Part shown: piece by piece, positions 7,917 to 19,190 of the stretch
How the letters are laid out: each line of letters starts with the position of its first letter
How positions within the stretch are numbered: the stretch's first letter is position 1
Origin: Hevea brasiliensis
Lineage: Eukaryota > Streptophyta > Magnoliopsida > Malpighiales > Euphorbiaceae
Reading direction: 5' to 3'
NCBI RefSeq assembly: GCF_030052815.1
Contig: NC_079510.1
Span: forward strand, 29,341,823 to 29,405,822
DNA: 64,000 bases
Notes under the pieces: model-generated
The model's input: the letters and a program-made list of their open reading frames with translations, nothing else
What the model was told of the DNA's origin: nothing
The model's database searches: none
Position numbers and translations under genes: made by a program

Positions 7917-10886
7917 CATGTACATATAGTTACATACACAAATATAAACATTACAATCAGGGTATAAAATTATACCCGACAAAACCTCAGGGATGTAGCT
8001 CCAAGATCCTCAACAGCTCACTCTTCTGCTCATCTAGTCTCTATATCTGCGATAGCAATAACAGCAATCGCTGAGTACTATGACTCAGTGGTGCACAACA
8101 TACTAAAATAACATTTTATACATAATTCAAATCACATTTATTCAAATATAGTACTGAACATGAAAAATAGATACAAAACATAATTTATAAATTTTTAGTC
8201 CAATCAATTTCATTTAGGAAATCTCAAAACAAATTTCATAAAAACACAGTTATATCATGCCATTCAGAATAATATTCATCTCAATAGCCGGAGACTTATG
8301 AGAAATCACAAGGCTAGCTAGCTCAAATCTATGGGTACCAATTCAAATTTCTTCCTCTACTGGCACACACCTCAATACTTCAGCCAGAAAGAGAATTAAA
8401 ATTCAAAACTAATTCCTCCCACTAGTCATGCTAGTGAGGCATTCAAATATATGGTCATGATACTGTGGTTTCAAAACTATCTAGATAATTTTTCAAATAT
8501 TTACTGACAATTAAAACACATGCAATTAAATTTTCAACAATTTAAATCAATAGCATAATATATATTTCAATCACCATTTTGCAATGTGAGTAAATCATAA
8601 TTCATTTCATGCACTTTGCAAAGGAAATTGTAAAGAATATTTATGTTGTGCACAAATCTTATGCGAGTTGCCTCTTGGCCTTGACTCGATGCCTCGGGTT
8701 CTTTCTCGGTATTCTTTTCGACTAAAACACATAATTTTACAGTGTTTCAATATCATAATTTATCATAAGTCCAAAATAAATTCAAATCTATTTATATCTA
8801 GTTTTAATATGCTTAACTTGACGTTCTTTAAAATTTGTATTTCAGGGTTACTATTTATGACACTATTCAAGTTAAATTATTGACTTTCTTATGCTTAATA
8901 GGTATGAAAATTTTAATTTTACCCACATACCACATTTTGGTTACCTAATTTTTTGGTTTTGGTTGTTTCCTCAAATTTTAAGTCTCTTAGGTGAAATTTC
9001 CAAATTTTATATTTATTGTCCTATTTTGCACTGTTCCATTGGTCAAGTTGCTATTTAAATTTGGCTAAGTTTTCTTCATTGAAGTTGTTCCTTATTGTCT
9101 TAAATTTATTTCTCTTTTTGAATCACTCCATTTGGAGTTCTGTAGCCTAAGTTATGACTATTTGAATATGGCTGGCTGGATTTGGTATTACCCAGAATTC
9201 TGGGCATTTTTTGGATATTGACAATTTTTTGTACACTAACTGCAGGTGACTTTTTGGACAGGTTATGATCAAAATTTGGGTTTATTTTCTTCATGAAAGT
9301 TGTAGGGCTATGTCTCAACTTTCTATAGGTATAAAATTTAGGTCATTTGGACCTTCCTAGACCAAGTTATGGTCATTTACATAACTACTGTTTATTTGGT
9401 TATTTTTGTACAAGTCAGTGTGCCCAATTCTGGATTTGGCCTAATTGTTCACTAAGTTATGGTCATTTTTCTGGGCATGATTCCTAAATGAAAATGGTCC
9501 ATTTTGTGTCTAGTTTCATTTCCAATTGTCCTCATACCAATTGGGTTGGTAAATTTTCAGTTTTGATCCCTGAAAGGGACCTAGGTCAAGTTGTCTGCAT
9601 AATGACCCTAACCAATCCGAATTAAAACTTAGTTGTAACAATTCGAACACCCCACAAATGGTCACAATTGACCATTTCTCAACTCAAATAAGGTCAATAG
9701 CATCAATTGACCAATTCTTAACTTTTTCTCCAATTTTTCAAAATGCTCAAAACCCTAATTACATAGAGTTTAAATCTAATGCATTCAAAACATATATCCA
9801 TACTTCACATACACAACTCAACCTAAACAACCATTCAAACACCTCAAAATCATTCATTTCAAACCCTAACTAAGGCTGGTCAAAATTCTTGTTTGGTCCC
9901 TAAACAATTGTTTTCTTTTAATTTTAAGTTAAGATCTAAGTTACTTACACTAAAAACATAAGTATTAAATAATAAAATTTCAATTCAAACCACTAACCTT
10001 AAACTTTGAAGTTCAACTCTTCAATTTCTTCCTTTTCTTCTTTTCTTTCCTTCCTCTAAAGCTTTCTCAAGTTGAACTAACAAGTTTTTATGGTTTAGTT
10101 TGGGCTCAAAGTAGGGTTAAGTGGTTGGAAGAAAGCTTGGATTCAAGCTTTCATGGAGTTTCCATGGTGGCTAGTGAGAGAGAGGAAGCCAGCCACTTGG
10201 GTGGAGAAGAAGAGTGCTTTTATTTTTTTCAAATTTATGTTTAATGCCTTTTAGTCTTAGTTGACTTGGTCAATTTTGTAGGAAAAAATCAAAATTAGTT
10301 TTGACATCCAATGATGTAAGCATGATGTAACTAAACTTTTTCTTTTTTTTTTCTTTTTCTTTTGCATTTATTTTTTCACTAGTTTCTTAATTTAATTCTT
10401 GATCCCGAAATTTTCTTTTCTCTGATTTTATTAGACAGTTAGGTCAAGAGTCAACTCTAGGGGTGAATTGACCAAATTGCTCCTCGCTGGTTCAATCCGG
10501 TTTGCAAGTTATTCGATATTTCTTTCGGATCCCTGACCTAATTATTTGACCTGCTTAATAACTCTTTTTCGTGAGTTTCTCTTTTCCACTGTATTCGCAA
10601 TAGTCCTAAGGACCGCGGCATCACATTTTTCGATTCGAAATTTGAGTTTAGACTAACCTCACAGTCATTTTTCGAGAAGGTCACCCATCACTGTGAATCC
10701 CAACTCATTTAACTTTTTATACTTTATTTTTCTTTTTTATACTTAACTATTTGGCAATTACTAATTATTTGTGTTCAAGGCTTAACTAGATGTCTTAGAC
10801 ATGATTCTAATCCCCTTAACTGTCCGAACTGATACCAGTCACCGAAAAAGTGAAATATACCAGGCTATGCAAATAGGGGTATTATA
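7917..10886 (-). repeat. left (3') LTR of the chromovirus, truncated
   Basis: On the minus strand it starts at 10886 as TATAATACCCC (TG mutated to TA). It contains the conserved GTGCACCACTGAG hairpin block (8069-8090) and runs to 7917, where it is interrupted. Alignment with full solo LTRs such as 59723-63271 predicts about 0.6 kb more. The 71-aa frame at 9658-9873 is antisense to the LTR, with a near-identical partner at 20165 in the other LTR; I treat both as shadows. Confidence 0.88.
8069..8090 (-). promoter_or_regulatory. conserved LTR hairpin, copy in left chromovirus LTR
   Basis: Inverted repeat CTGAGT / ACTCAG with a 6-nt loop, just after the GTGCACCA block and before a GATTGCTG-type block when read on the minus strand. 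Homologous hairpins are at 14870-14890, 47410-47426 and 62510-62531. Confidence 0.7.
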
Positions 10887-10887
10887 A

Positions 10888-10900
10888 TTCTCCCCCCCTT
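10888..10900 (-). promoter_or_regulatory. polypurine tract of the chromovirus
   Basis: Minus strand AAGGGGGGGAGAA lies directly before the 3' LTR start at 10886. This is the expected place for the plus-strand primer in reverse transcription. Confidence 0.8.
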
Positions 10901-10948
10901 AAAAAAAATTTAGTCTCAAAATTTTACTTGGTATCAGTCTTTGAACAG

Positions 10949-11697
10949 TTATGGGTGCTGTCTCCTCATGTCCTCCTCTCGTTCCCAAGTAGCCTCCTGG
11001 CTTGAATGATGGTTCCACAGCACTTTCACTAACGGTATCTGCTTGTTCCGTAGCTGCTTCACCTCATAAGCCAGAATCTCTATGGGTTCTTTCTCATATG
11101 TGAGGTTTGGATTCACCTTAATCTCTTCTACTGGTAGTACATGAGATGGGTCAGATATGTACCTCCTCAACATAGACACATGGAAGACATTATATATCTT
11201 CTCTAACTCTAGAGGTAGTGCCAAACAGTATGCCAAATGACCCACTCTCTCCAGAACCTCACATGGCCTAATGAAACGAGGACTTAGTTTCCCCTTCCTA
11301 CCAAATCTCATAATTTTCTTCCAAGGGGAAACCTTGAGGAATACTTTCTCACCCACTGCATACTCAACATCTCTTCTCTTCAGATCAATATAGGACTTTT
11401 GATGATCTGATGTAGCTTTGAGTCGATCTCTAACCAATTTGATTTTCTCTTCAGTCTGTTGAACAATTTCTGGCCCAATAATCTTTCTTTAACCCACGTC
11501 ATCCTAACACAATGGGGTTTTACATTTTTTGCCATACAAAGCTTCATATGGAGGCATTCCAATGCTTGATTGGTAGCAATTGTTATAAGCAAACTCAATC
11601 AAAGGCAAGTGTGTGTCCCAATTGCCCTCAAACTTAATCACACAAGCCCATAGCATGTCCTCCAAGATTTGAATTACTCTCTCAGACTGGCCATCTA
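10949..11697 (-). pseudogene. integrase C-terminus with chromodomain
   Basis: The 10949-11437 frame (162 aa) has KSYIDLKRRDVEYAVGEKVF, then FGRKGKLSPRFIRPCEVLER (the GPY/F-like module), VFHVSMLRRY, and a chromodomain-like end, IEILAYEVKQLRNKQIPLVK followed by VLWNHHSSQEATWEREEDM. The upstream piece (11438-11697, partly in the 11380-11598 frame) encodes the region after the catalytic core, with [24 protein letters not shown] sequence visible across frames. Chromodomains steer integration to marked chromatin in chromoviruses. A frameshift and in-frame stops around 11440-11500 separate the two. The upstream half of integrase resumes at 15519 beyond the inserted solo LTR. Confidence 0.86.
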
Positions 11698-14377
11698 TGT
11701 AACGCCCCTAAGTTCGGTAGTGCGTTCTACTGTTCCTGTGACCAGCGTTGTCCGGACAGTTAGGATGCCTAGAACTACACTTCGATATGAGTGAGGAGAC
11801 ATAAAATAATGAAATACAAGAAAAAAAATACAAGAAAAACAAAGAAAAAATAATAGCAAATAAATGTAACCCAGTTAAGTGAGCCGAGAACCCTAGCGAT
11901 GGGTGACCGCACCGAGAAGTCACGGCGTGGACCGTTGACTAGCCCTGGACCGCGGGGAACCCTGAAAAATATTTTTTAAGACTTAAAGAGACACCTATTG
12001 AAGTATAAATATCATTAGAAATATCAAAGAAAAATTAATTAATTAGTACAAAGAAAAGTGAGAAATCGAAAAATGGACAAAACCCGGTGTTACCGAAAAA
12101 TCGGGAATGCAACCCGAACAAGGGCATTGTGGTCATTTGACACTTCGAGTTGTCTTTTGACCTAAATGTCCATTAAAAATACATGATATTATATTTGTAA
12201 AATGTCATGAAAATTAAAATTGTGGTACATAGTATAAATGATGAAAGTTTGGGGCATAAAAATGAAAATTGAGAAAGTTTGAATAATTAAACATTAAAAT
12301 AAGTTAAGTGCTACACTAAGGCAGCTTGGACCACCTATAAAAGACACTTTGGATAGATGAACATCATCTTCAACCCCCAGCAACTGAACCAGCCGAATGC
12401 ATCCCAAAGAAAACTCCATGGCCATTCATGCATGAAGCTCTAATCCTCTATGATCAAGCCCTAGTTTCTTCAAGATTCCTTCACTAAAGTTGTTCTATAC
12501 AACTTGGGCAATAGATAGGCAGCAAGAAATTTAAGTTTTGGTGAGGTTTTGAAGAATTTCAAAAGTGGTAAGTATGTAGTTTTGATGCTTGCTTCATTAA
12601 AGTTTGTGTGGATGTTATGGGTAGTTGAATTGTGGAAAGAATTTTTAAAGGGAGAGCTGTATTTTTGGCAGCCATGGAAACTCCTTGAAGACAGTTTATT
12701 CTTGCTTGTAAATGGTGGATTAAAGGTTTGATTAAATGTTTATGTGTGTAGGAATTAATTTGGGTGTTGTATATTTAGTATATGTGAATGTGTATTTGAA
12801 ATTTGAAGCTTGGAAATTAATGGAATGTAAATGCATGAATCGGCAGCCTGGTTTGGTGAAGCATAAGGATGTTATTTTATGTTTGGATTATGGTATAATA
12901 ATGTTGAATTGTGATGGTGGTTATGGCAGCTTGGGTATATGTGTGATGGTGTGAGGTTGGGCATGTAAATGAGCAAAAATAGGTGATTAAATTGTTGTAA
13001 TTGAGTTTGAGAAATTCTGCACTTTATGGTGTATGTTGAATGTGATTGTAAGCTGCCAAAATGATCAATAATATGTGGTAAAATATGTTTAGATTAGGGT
13101 ACAAACCAGAATTGGCATGAAGGTGAAGTTTGGTAAGTGTTAAAGGTGATCTTTGATGAGTATAAACAAAATACAATAGGGCAGTTTGTGTTTTGGGCTT
13201 AGAACCTTAAGTGTGTGGCTCCAATTGGTATGAGACCAATTGGAGGTAAAACTAGGCACAAAATGTGCCAACTTTCATGAAGGAAGTTTGCCAAAATTCT
13301 GCTTGTAAGGTAACTTGAAAAGTGACCAAATCCGGATTAGTGCAATTAAGGCCTGAAAATTAACCATTTGGGAAGCAGTTAGTATTTAGGCCATAACTCA
13401 CTCAAAACAGGTCCAATTGACCTGAAATTTTGACCATGAATAGTTAAGACCTATATCTACAAGTCTTATGAAGACACTAAAACCCAGAAATGACCATAAG
13501 CAAGTCAAACAGCTTGCACAAGTTTGGGTCCAAAAACTGGCTGAACCAAAATTGACCTAAAATGACCTAAAGTGACCAATTTTGATGCACTTTGACTAGC
13601 AATAGTAAAATGACCATAACTTGGTCTAAATAACTCAGAATGACCTGAAATTTTTCCCTGTGTGCAATAAGACATAGATCTACAAGTTTGTAGTTTTGAC
13701 CGAAACCCAAAAACCGAGGGAGCTAGGTCGTCCGGCTAGGTCAAACTAGTATCCCAGAATCTAGCAAATTGCAAGAAAATGCAAGATACATGGAAATGAA
13801 TTTGATAACGTATACCAACCCTAAAAGACTATCGAATGTGACATATTAGTAACATTAAAACCTAATTTACCTAGAATGCATCGAGAGTCGACATATTAGG
13901 CTGACTAAGCAAGTAATAGAATCCAGTGAATTAATTATCAAGCTTTATCATTAGAGATAGTTTAAATGAGAACTGAAAAACTTTAAATTGTGTTTCTCAG
14001 CTAGCAAAGACTCAGGGAAAGGGAAGGAAATACTGAGTCAAGGCCAGGAGACAGTTATCAGAGGTTTGTGCACAACAGTTATTTCTTTTGAATTTTTCAA
14101 TTGAAATAAATTATGACTATTTATATAGTATTGTTTTCAATTATGGAAATGTGTTTGAATGGATACTTATTGCTTGAAAAGCATTGTAAATGGTTTGAAA
14201 CTGTGAAAAAATTGATTTAGTGTGATTTGTGAAAATTGAAGTTAATTATGAATTGTGTTGCCATTTTGTGAATGAAATTATAACTTTGAAAATTTATTGG
14301 ATTCTTACGAATTATTTGAATAAAATGTTTGGAATTGATTTTTTGTTCACACTTAGCATAACAGTATCACATCATTC

Positions 14378-14447
14378 CTTCTCCATTTATGGGGTTGTGA
14401 TCATTCATTTTTCTTCTCCATTTATGGGGTTGTGATCGTTTATTTTT
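14378..14447 (+). repeat. 35-bp tandem duplication inside the solo LTR
   Basis: Two 35-bp copies (14378-14412 and 14413-14447) beginning CTTCTCCATTTATGGGGTTG, with 3 differences. Located about 420 bp upstream of the hairpin at 14870. Other LTRs in the window carry unrelated duplications in the same zone. Confidence 0.9.
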
Positions 14448-14869
14448 CTCCCTCTCTGGTTTACCAGTTGAGGTGATCGGATGAGTACTCATTATATAGC
14501 TAGCTTCCTTCCTCATTGATTTCGATTAGTGGGGTTGTGATTGCTTGGTCGTAGTGTACAACGCGGCATTGATCGAAAAATTGTGTCATGGCTTAAGTTG
14601 TGTATGAATTGGCAACACTGTATTTTTAAATTATTTGACTAAATTGTGTTATTATGAGCTTTGATAATTTGTGAAATGGAGTTTAAATTCTTATTGACAT
14701 TCACTATCTTTTGAATTTAACTATGTTTTGATTTCTGAGATTTATTGTGATATTGTGTTAAATTCCTTATGACATTCATTGTCTTGAATTTAACTATGGT
14801 TTTACGTATCCATCATTTATATGATTTATGAATTGTGATTTAAAGTTGTATTTGGTTAATGTTGTGCAC

Positions 14870-14890
14870 CACTGAGACATTGTCTCAGTG
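14870..14890 (+). promoter_or_regulatory. conserved LTR hairpin, A:T variant
   Basis: CACTGAGA, loop CATTG, TCTCAGTG: an 8-bp perfect stem. Compared with the copy at 62510, one stem pair is switched from T:A to A:T on both arms. Confidence 0.75.
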
Positions 14891-15518
14891 ATAGCTTTTT
14901 ATTGCTGTCGTAGGTAGACAGACGGATAGGGCAACAGACTAGGCTGCTAGTACATTCAGCGAGAGATCATCGGGTATATTGAGTATACCACATTTGCATT
15001 TTGTACTATAATGTATGTTCACTATATGTATATATTGTTCTTGATTTTGAGCAGTTGTAAATTAAAATTGTACATTGAAGTTGTAAAATAAATTATGAGT
15101 TATTTTGGCTTGTAAAAAATTGTACTGTATTTCTTTTATCTCAGTCTTTGAAAAATTATTGTGGATTCGAGTTGAAAAACTTATTGTGTTGAAATATGTT
15201 GGAGTTTGAGATTGAGAAAAATATTGAAGTGTTTTTTTACAGGTTTTCTGAAGAACTGTTTTGTTCAAAATACAGATAGCACTCTACCAAAATTTTTATA
15301 GAAATCCCTAATAGTCCAAATGTGTTAGCTGTTTCACTTCAGTTCAAAAAGGTTTTTAACACCTGTAAATAGTGCTCACCACTGTAAAAAGAAGTAAGAA
15401 AAGTTTTAAAATCCCTTGTAGTGTATTTAATGGGTTATCAGTAGACGAAGTTGGTAATTCATTAGGTATACTATGGGATCATGTTATGCCTTACAGAGGG
15501 GTAGGGTGTGACAATCTA

Positions 15519-16178
15519 TCTGTGGGTGGAATGCCGTGCTAAATTTCAGTCTAGTTCCTAGGGCTTTCTGAAGACTACTCCAGAATCTAAGAGTGAACCT
15601 AGGATCTCTATCTGATACGATGGATACTGGCACTCCATGCAGTCTTACTATCTCATCAATGTACAACTTAGCCAATCTTTCTAAACTGTAGTCCATCTGA
15701 CTTGAAAAAAATGAGCAGACTTAGTCAGTCTGTCAATTGTAACCTATACTGCATCATGACTCTTCTGTGTCCTCGAAAGTCCTATCACAAAATCCATAGT
15801 TATTCTCTCCCATTTCCATTCCGGTACTGGTAATGGATGTAACAAACCAATTGGTACTTGATGCTCTGCCTTCACTTGCTGACAAGTTAAGCATTTGGAA
15901 ATAAATTCTGCTACATTTCTTTTCATACCCATCCACCAGTAGTGCTCTTTTAGCCCTCTATACATTTTTATGCCACCAGGGTGTATAGCAAAAGGAGACT
16001 CATGTGCTTCCTTCAAAATGATCTGTCTCAAGTCAACGTCATTAGGAACGCACATTCTGCCTTGGTGTAGCAATAGGTCGTCGTCTCTCACTAAAAACTC
16101 AGGTTTCTTGCCCTGCCGGACTTCTTCTAACAATTTCTGATCATTCTGAGCAGCTATTTTGATATGATGAATCAACAC
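15519..16178 (-). pseudogene. integrase N-terminal zinc finger and catalytic core
   Basis: The 15744-16178 frame has the H2C2 finger (HESPFAIHPGGIKMYRGLKE, then KCLTCQQVK) and runs into the core with WERITMDFVIGLSRTQ, where the first catalytic Asp falls in MDFV. The second frame, ending at 15519, continues with [13 protein letters not shown] sequence, [11 protein letters not shown] (second Asp) and STAFHPQ-D, where the solo LTR interrupts. The third catalytic residue (GQSE) is on the far side at about 11690. Stops and a frameshift near 15700-15744 break the frame. It once integrated the cDNA; it is inactive now. Confidence 0.86.
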
Positions 16179-17410
16179 TGGCTGTATATGCCATGCAACT
16201 GTTGTTTGCCCTCATCATTAATTTCTAAGCTGGCATGCAATACTCTCAACTCATGTACCATAGACAAAGGAGTAACCCGTAGACTTGCCATAGTCTTACG
16301 ACTTAAGCCATCAGCCACCACATTAGCTTTCCCTGGCTGATAGTCTATCAGATAATCATAGTCCTTTATCAACTCTAACCATCTCCTCTGTCTCAAATTC
16401 AACTCTTTTTGAGTACTCAGATACTTTAAACTCTTATGATCTGTGTAGATGTAGCACTTCTCCCCATACAAATAGTGTCTCCATATCTTAAGAGCAAATA
16501 CAATAGCTGCTAGCTCTTAGTCATGTGTCGGATAATTCCTCTCATGCAGTTTCAGCTGGCGTGATGCATAGGTAATGACATTCCGTTCTTGCATTAGTAC
16601 ACAGCTTAACCCATTGTGAGAAGCATCGCTGTAAACTATGTATTCTTTACCCGGGGTAGGTAAAGTCAGGACTGGAGCCTCAGTCAAGCACCTCTTCAAT
16701 TCATCAAAACTCTGCTGGCATTTATCAGTCCACTGAAATTTCACATCTTTTCGAAGTAGCTTAGTCAAAGGAGATGCCAACATGGAGAACCCCTTCACAA
16801 ATTGGCGGTAGTATCCAGCTAAACCTAGAAAACTGTGAATCTCCCTGATATTTCTGGGTGGTCTCCAATTAAGGATAGCTTCTATCTTACTTGGATCTAC
16901 CTTGATGCCCTCTGCTGATACTATGTGCCCCAAGAAGGATATTTCTTTTAGCCAAAATTCACACTTCGATAATTTGGCGTATAGCTATTTCTCCCTCAAG
17001 GTCTGCAGTACAATCCGCAGATGTCTATCATGCTCCTCTGCACTCCTTGAGTAGACCAATATATCATCTATGAATACCACAACAAACTGGTCGAGGTATG
17101 GTCTGAAGATAGTGTTCATCAGATCCATAAAAGTAGTTGGAGCATTAGTTAACCCGAATGGCATGACCAAGAACTCATAATGGCCATAGCGGGTTCTAAA
17201 GGCAGTTTTAGGGATACTCTACTCTTATACTTTCAACTGATAATGACCTAATCTCAGGTCAATTTTATAGAATACGGCTGCACCCCTCAACTGATCAAAC
17301 AAGTCATCAATGCGGGGCAATGGATATCTATTTTTTATTGTCACCTTATTCAACTGGCAGTAGTCAATACACAAGCGGAGAGTGCTATCTTTCTTCTTAA
17401 CAAACAACAC
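16172..17410 (-). pseudogene. reverse transcriptase and RNase H of the chromovirus
   Basis: Four frames in series. 17225-17410: [20 protein letters not shown] and [14 protein letters not shown]. 16985-17170: [18 protein letters not shown] and the catalytic [12 protein letters not shown]. 16517-16933: [34 protein letters not shown], then RNase H with [15 protein letters not shown]. 16172-16471: [33 protein letters not shown] and [10 protein letters not shown]. All gypsy RT blocks and the RNase H Asp residues can be seen. The breaks are simple stops and single-base shifts between blocks, such as TAG at the RT/RNase H joint near 16984. It is a recently dead copy of a standard pol. Confidence 0.9.
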
Positions 17411-18159
17411 TGGTGCTCCCCAAGTGACACACTAGGATAGATAAAGCCCTTGTCAAGCAGCTCTTGCAACTGCACTTTCAATTCTTTCAATTCTACTGGT
17501 GCCATTCTATATGGTATTATCGAGATTGGGTCCACACCAGACATAACATCAATTTCAAACTGCACCTCTCTTTCCGGAGGTAGTCTTGGTAACTCATCAG
17601 GAAACACATCCCAAAAGTCACATACAGTAGGGATGTCCCTCAGTGTTGGACTCCCTACTTGAGTGTCTATCACACGTGCTAAGTATGCTTCACACCCTTT
17701 TCTGATCATCCTTCTGGCTAGTGCAGCAGGAATGATGTTTGATGGTAGTAACTGCCTCTCCCCATATATTACCACATCACCATACAGAGGGAGACCAAAA
17801 GTGACTGTCTTCAGTCTACAGTTAATCATGGCGTAATGCCTGGCTAACCAATCCATGCCCAAGATGATATCGTAATCTCTGAAGGGCACTTCAATCAAAT
17901 CTGACAGAAAAGTGTGTCCTTGGATCACCAAAGGACAATCCCTATACATTCTATTGACCCGGACCTCTTGTCCTAATGGACTAGTTACTAGCACTTCAAA
18001 ATCCATTTTGGCACACAGAACTGCAAGAGAACTAACTATGCTAGCACTAACATACAAATGGGTTAAACCCAGATCAAACAACACAAAGACATCCTGATCA
18101 AAGATAAAGAAAGTACTGGCTACAATATCGAAAGTCTCAGCCTCTTTCTGCTGTCTCAT
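17350..18159 (-). pseudogene. aspartic protease and start of RT
   Basis: A 269-codon frame. The protease region shows VLFDLGLTHLYVSASIVSSL, where the usual D-S/T-G-A-T-H active site is FDLGLTH (Thr/Ser changed to Leu), and IILGMDWLARHYAMINCRLK, the family's second signature. It then gives the RT N-terminus: PTVCDFWDVFPDELPRLPPE, REVQFEIDVMSGVDPISIIP, YRMAPVELKELKVQLQELLD and KGFIYPSVS. The protease would cut Gag-Pol. The frame runs out near 17400 where RT block A begins in another frame (FVKKKDS). The ATG at 18159 is internal; translation would come from gag. Confidence 0.88.
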
Positions 18160-19190
18160 AGTGTAAACTCTGACCGAAGCACTCCCTTATGCTGACTGGC
18201 TAATAGTACCCTGACTGCCAAAAGCATTAACTCTACCTCTTCCTTTTCCTCTGCTAACCGGTTGTGAACCTGCAGCGTAACTCGAATAGATCCTCACAAG
18301 AGTAGGAGCTGGCCCAAATCTACGGGCACTGGTGCAGTCCTTAGCTAGATGGCCCGTGCCTCCATAGTTAAAGCAAGCTCCTGTAGCCCAATAGCATTCT
18401 CCCCCATGAGTGTTGCCACATGTCTCACAGGGGCAGGGAGGATATGAACCCCTGGTCGATTGCTGACCAGACCTAAGGGGTCTCTGTCCAAAGAATCTGA
18501 CCCTTCCAAACCTTCCTCCTCTGCTTGATCACCTAAAGTTTTTCCTCTTTTCAGATATACTACTGGGACTTTGCTCTACTGATTTTCCACCTTTATCTTT
18601 CTCTGATTTCTCAATCTTCTCAGATTTCTCTTTCACTGGTGTCGCTTCTAATTCAATTCTTTCTACTTCCAGTGCTTGAGACAATAGTTTAGAGAAGTTA
18701 CTGTATTTAAAGCCTACCACTTGTACTCTTAAACTAGGCTTCAAGCCAGTTTCAAACCTCTTACACCTTTATCTGCTGGTAGATAGGAGACTCCCAACAT
18801 CGTGGCTTAAACGGGAGAACTCCCTCTCATGCTTTGCCACTGATATATTACCTTGCTTCAGACTCAAAAATTCTTGCAAATTCTTATCCACATATGCATC
18901 TGGGACATATTTCTGTCTGAACTCTCTGATGAATTCATCCCAGGTCTATACTGGTGGTTCTGCCAAGCTATGGGGGATGGTCTTCCACCAGTCATATGCA
19001 TCCCCTTGCAGCAAAGACACTGAATATTCAAACTTTAGTTTATCTGGGCAGTGCAGTTTCTTGAATACTCTATCCATTCTCTCCAGCCATTGCTCTGCCT
19101 TTAGAGGGTCTACTGTACCCTTGAATTCTGTCGCCCCATATTTCAACAGTTTGTCATACTGTCTGACTGGAGCCTAAGGTTGCACCACAA
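18160..19190 (-). pseudogene. gag fragment with zinc knuckles
   Basis: Capsid-like sequence at 18946-19146: ATEFKGTVDPLKAEQWLERM, CPDKLKFEYSVSLLQGDAYD and WWKTIPHS, typical of the retrotrans_gag domain. The 18529-18744 frame has a lysine/glutamate-rich linker. Around 18345-18430 the minus strand encodes CETCGNTHGGECYWATGACF then NYGGTGHLAKDC: a Cys/His knuckle whose second Cys is now Tyr (CFNY). A GKGRGRVNAFG basic tail leads to the protease. Stops break it at several points. It ends abruptly at 19190 against LTR sequence, so the N-terminus, leader and primer-binding site are deleted. Confidence 0.84.

Larger units (their letters stand above)
11698..15513 (+). repeat. solo LTR, 3.8 kb, inserted in integrase (TSD atcta)
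   Basis: Starts TGTAACGCCCC and ends GGGTGTGACA. It is flanked by atcta at 11693-11697 and 15514-15518; removing the insert plus one atcta rejoins integrase within the HPQ-D-GQSER motif. No gag or pol lies inside, so it is a solo LTR. It belongs to the same broad family as 44427-48143 and 59723-63271: same ends, same hairpin block, same GATGGGTGACC motif (11898-11908). Short ORFs inside are not conserved. Confidence 0.93.

Noticed and set aside
7754..8074. 106-aa plus ORF across 7916
   Set aside because: It spans the border between two different elements, so it cannot be an ancestral gene.
9658..9873. 71-aa ORF with a near-identical copy at 20165-20380, as if conserved
   Set aside because: Both lie antisense in the two LTRs of one element; they are alike because LTRs start identical.
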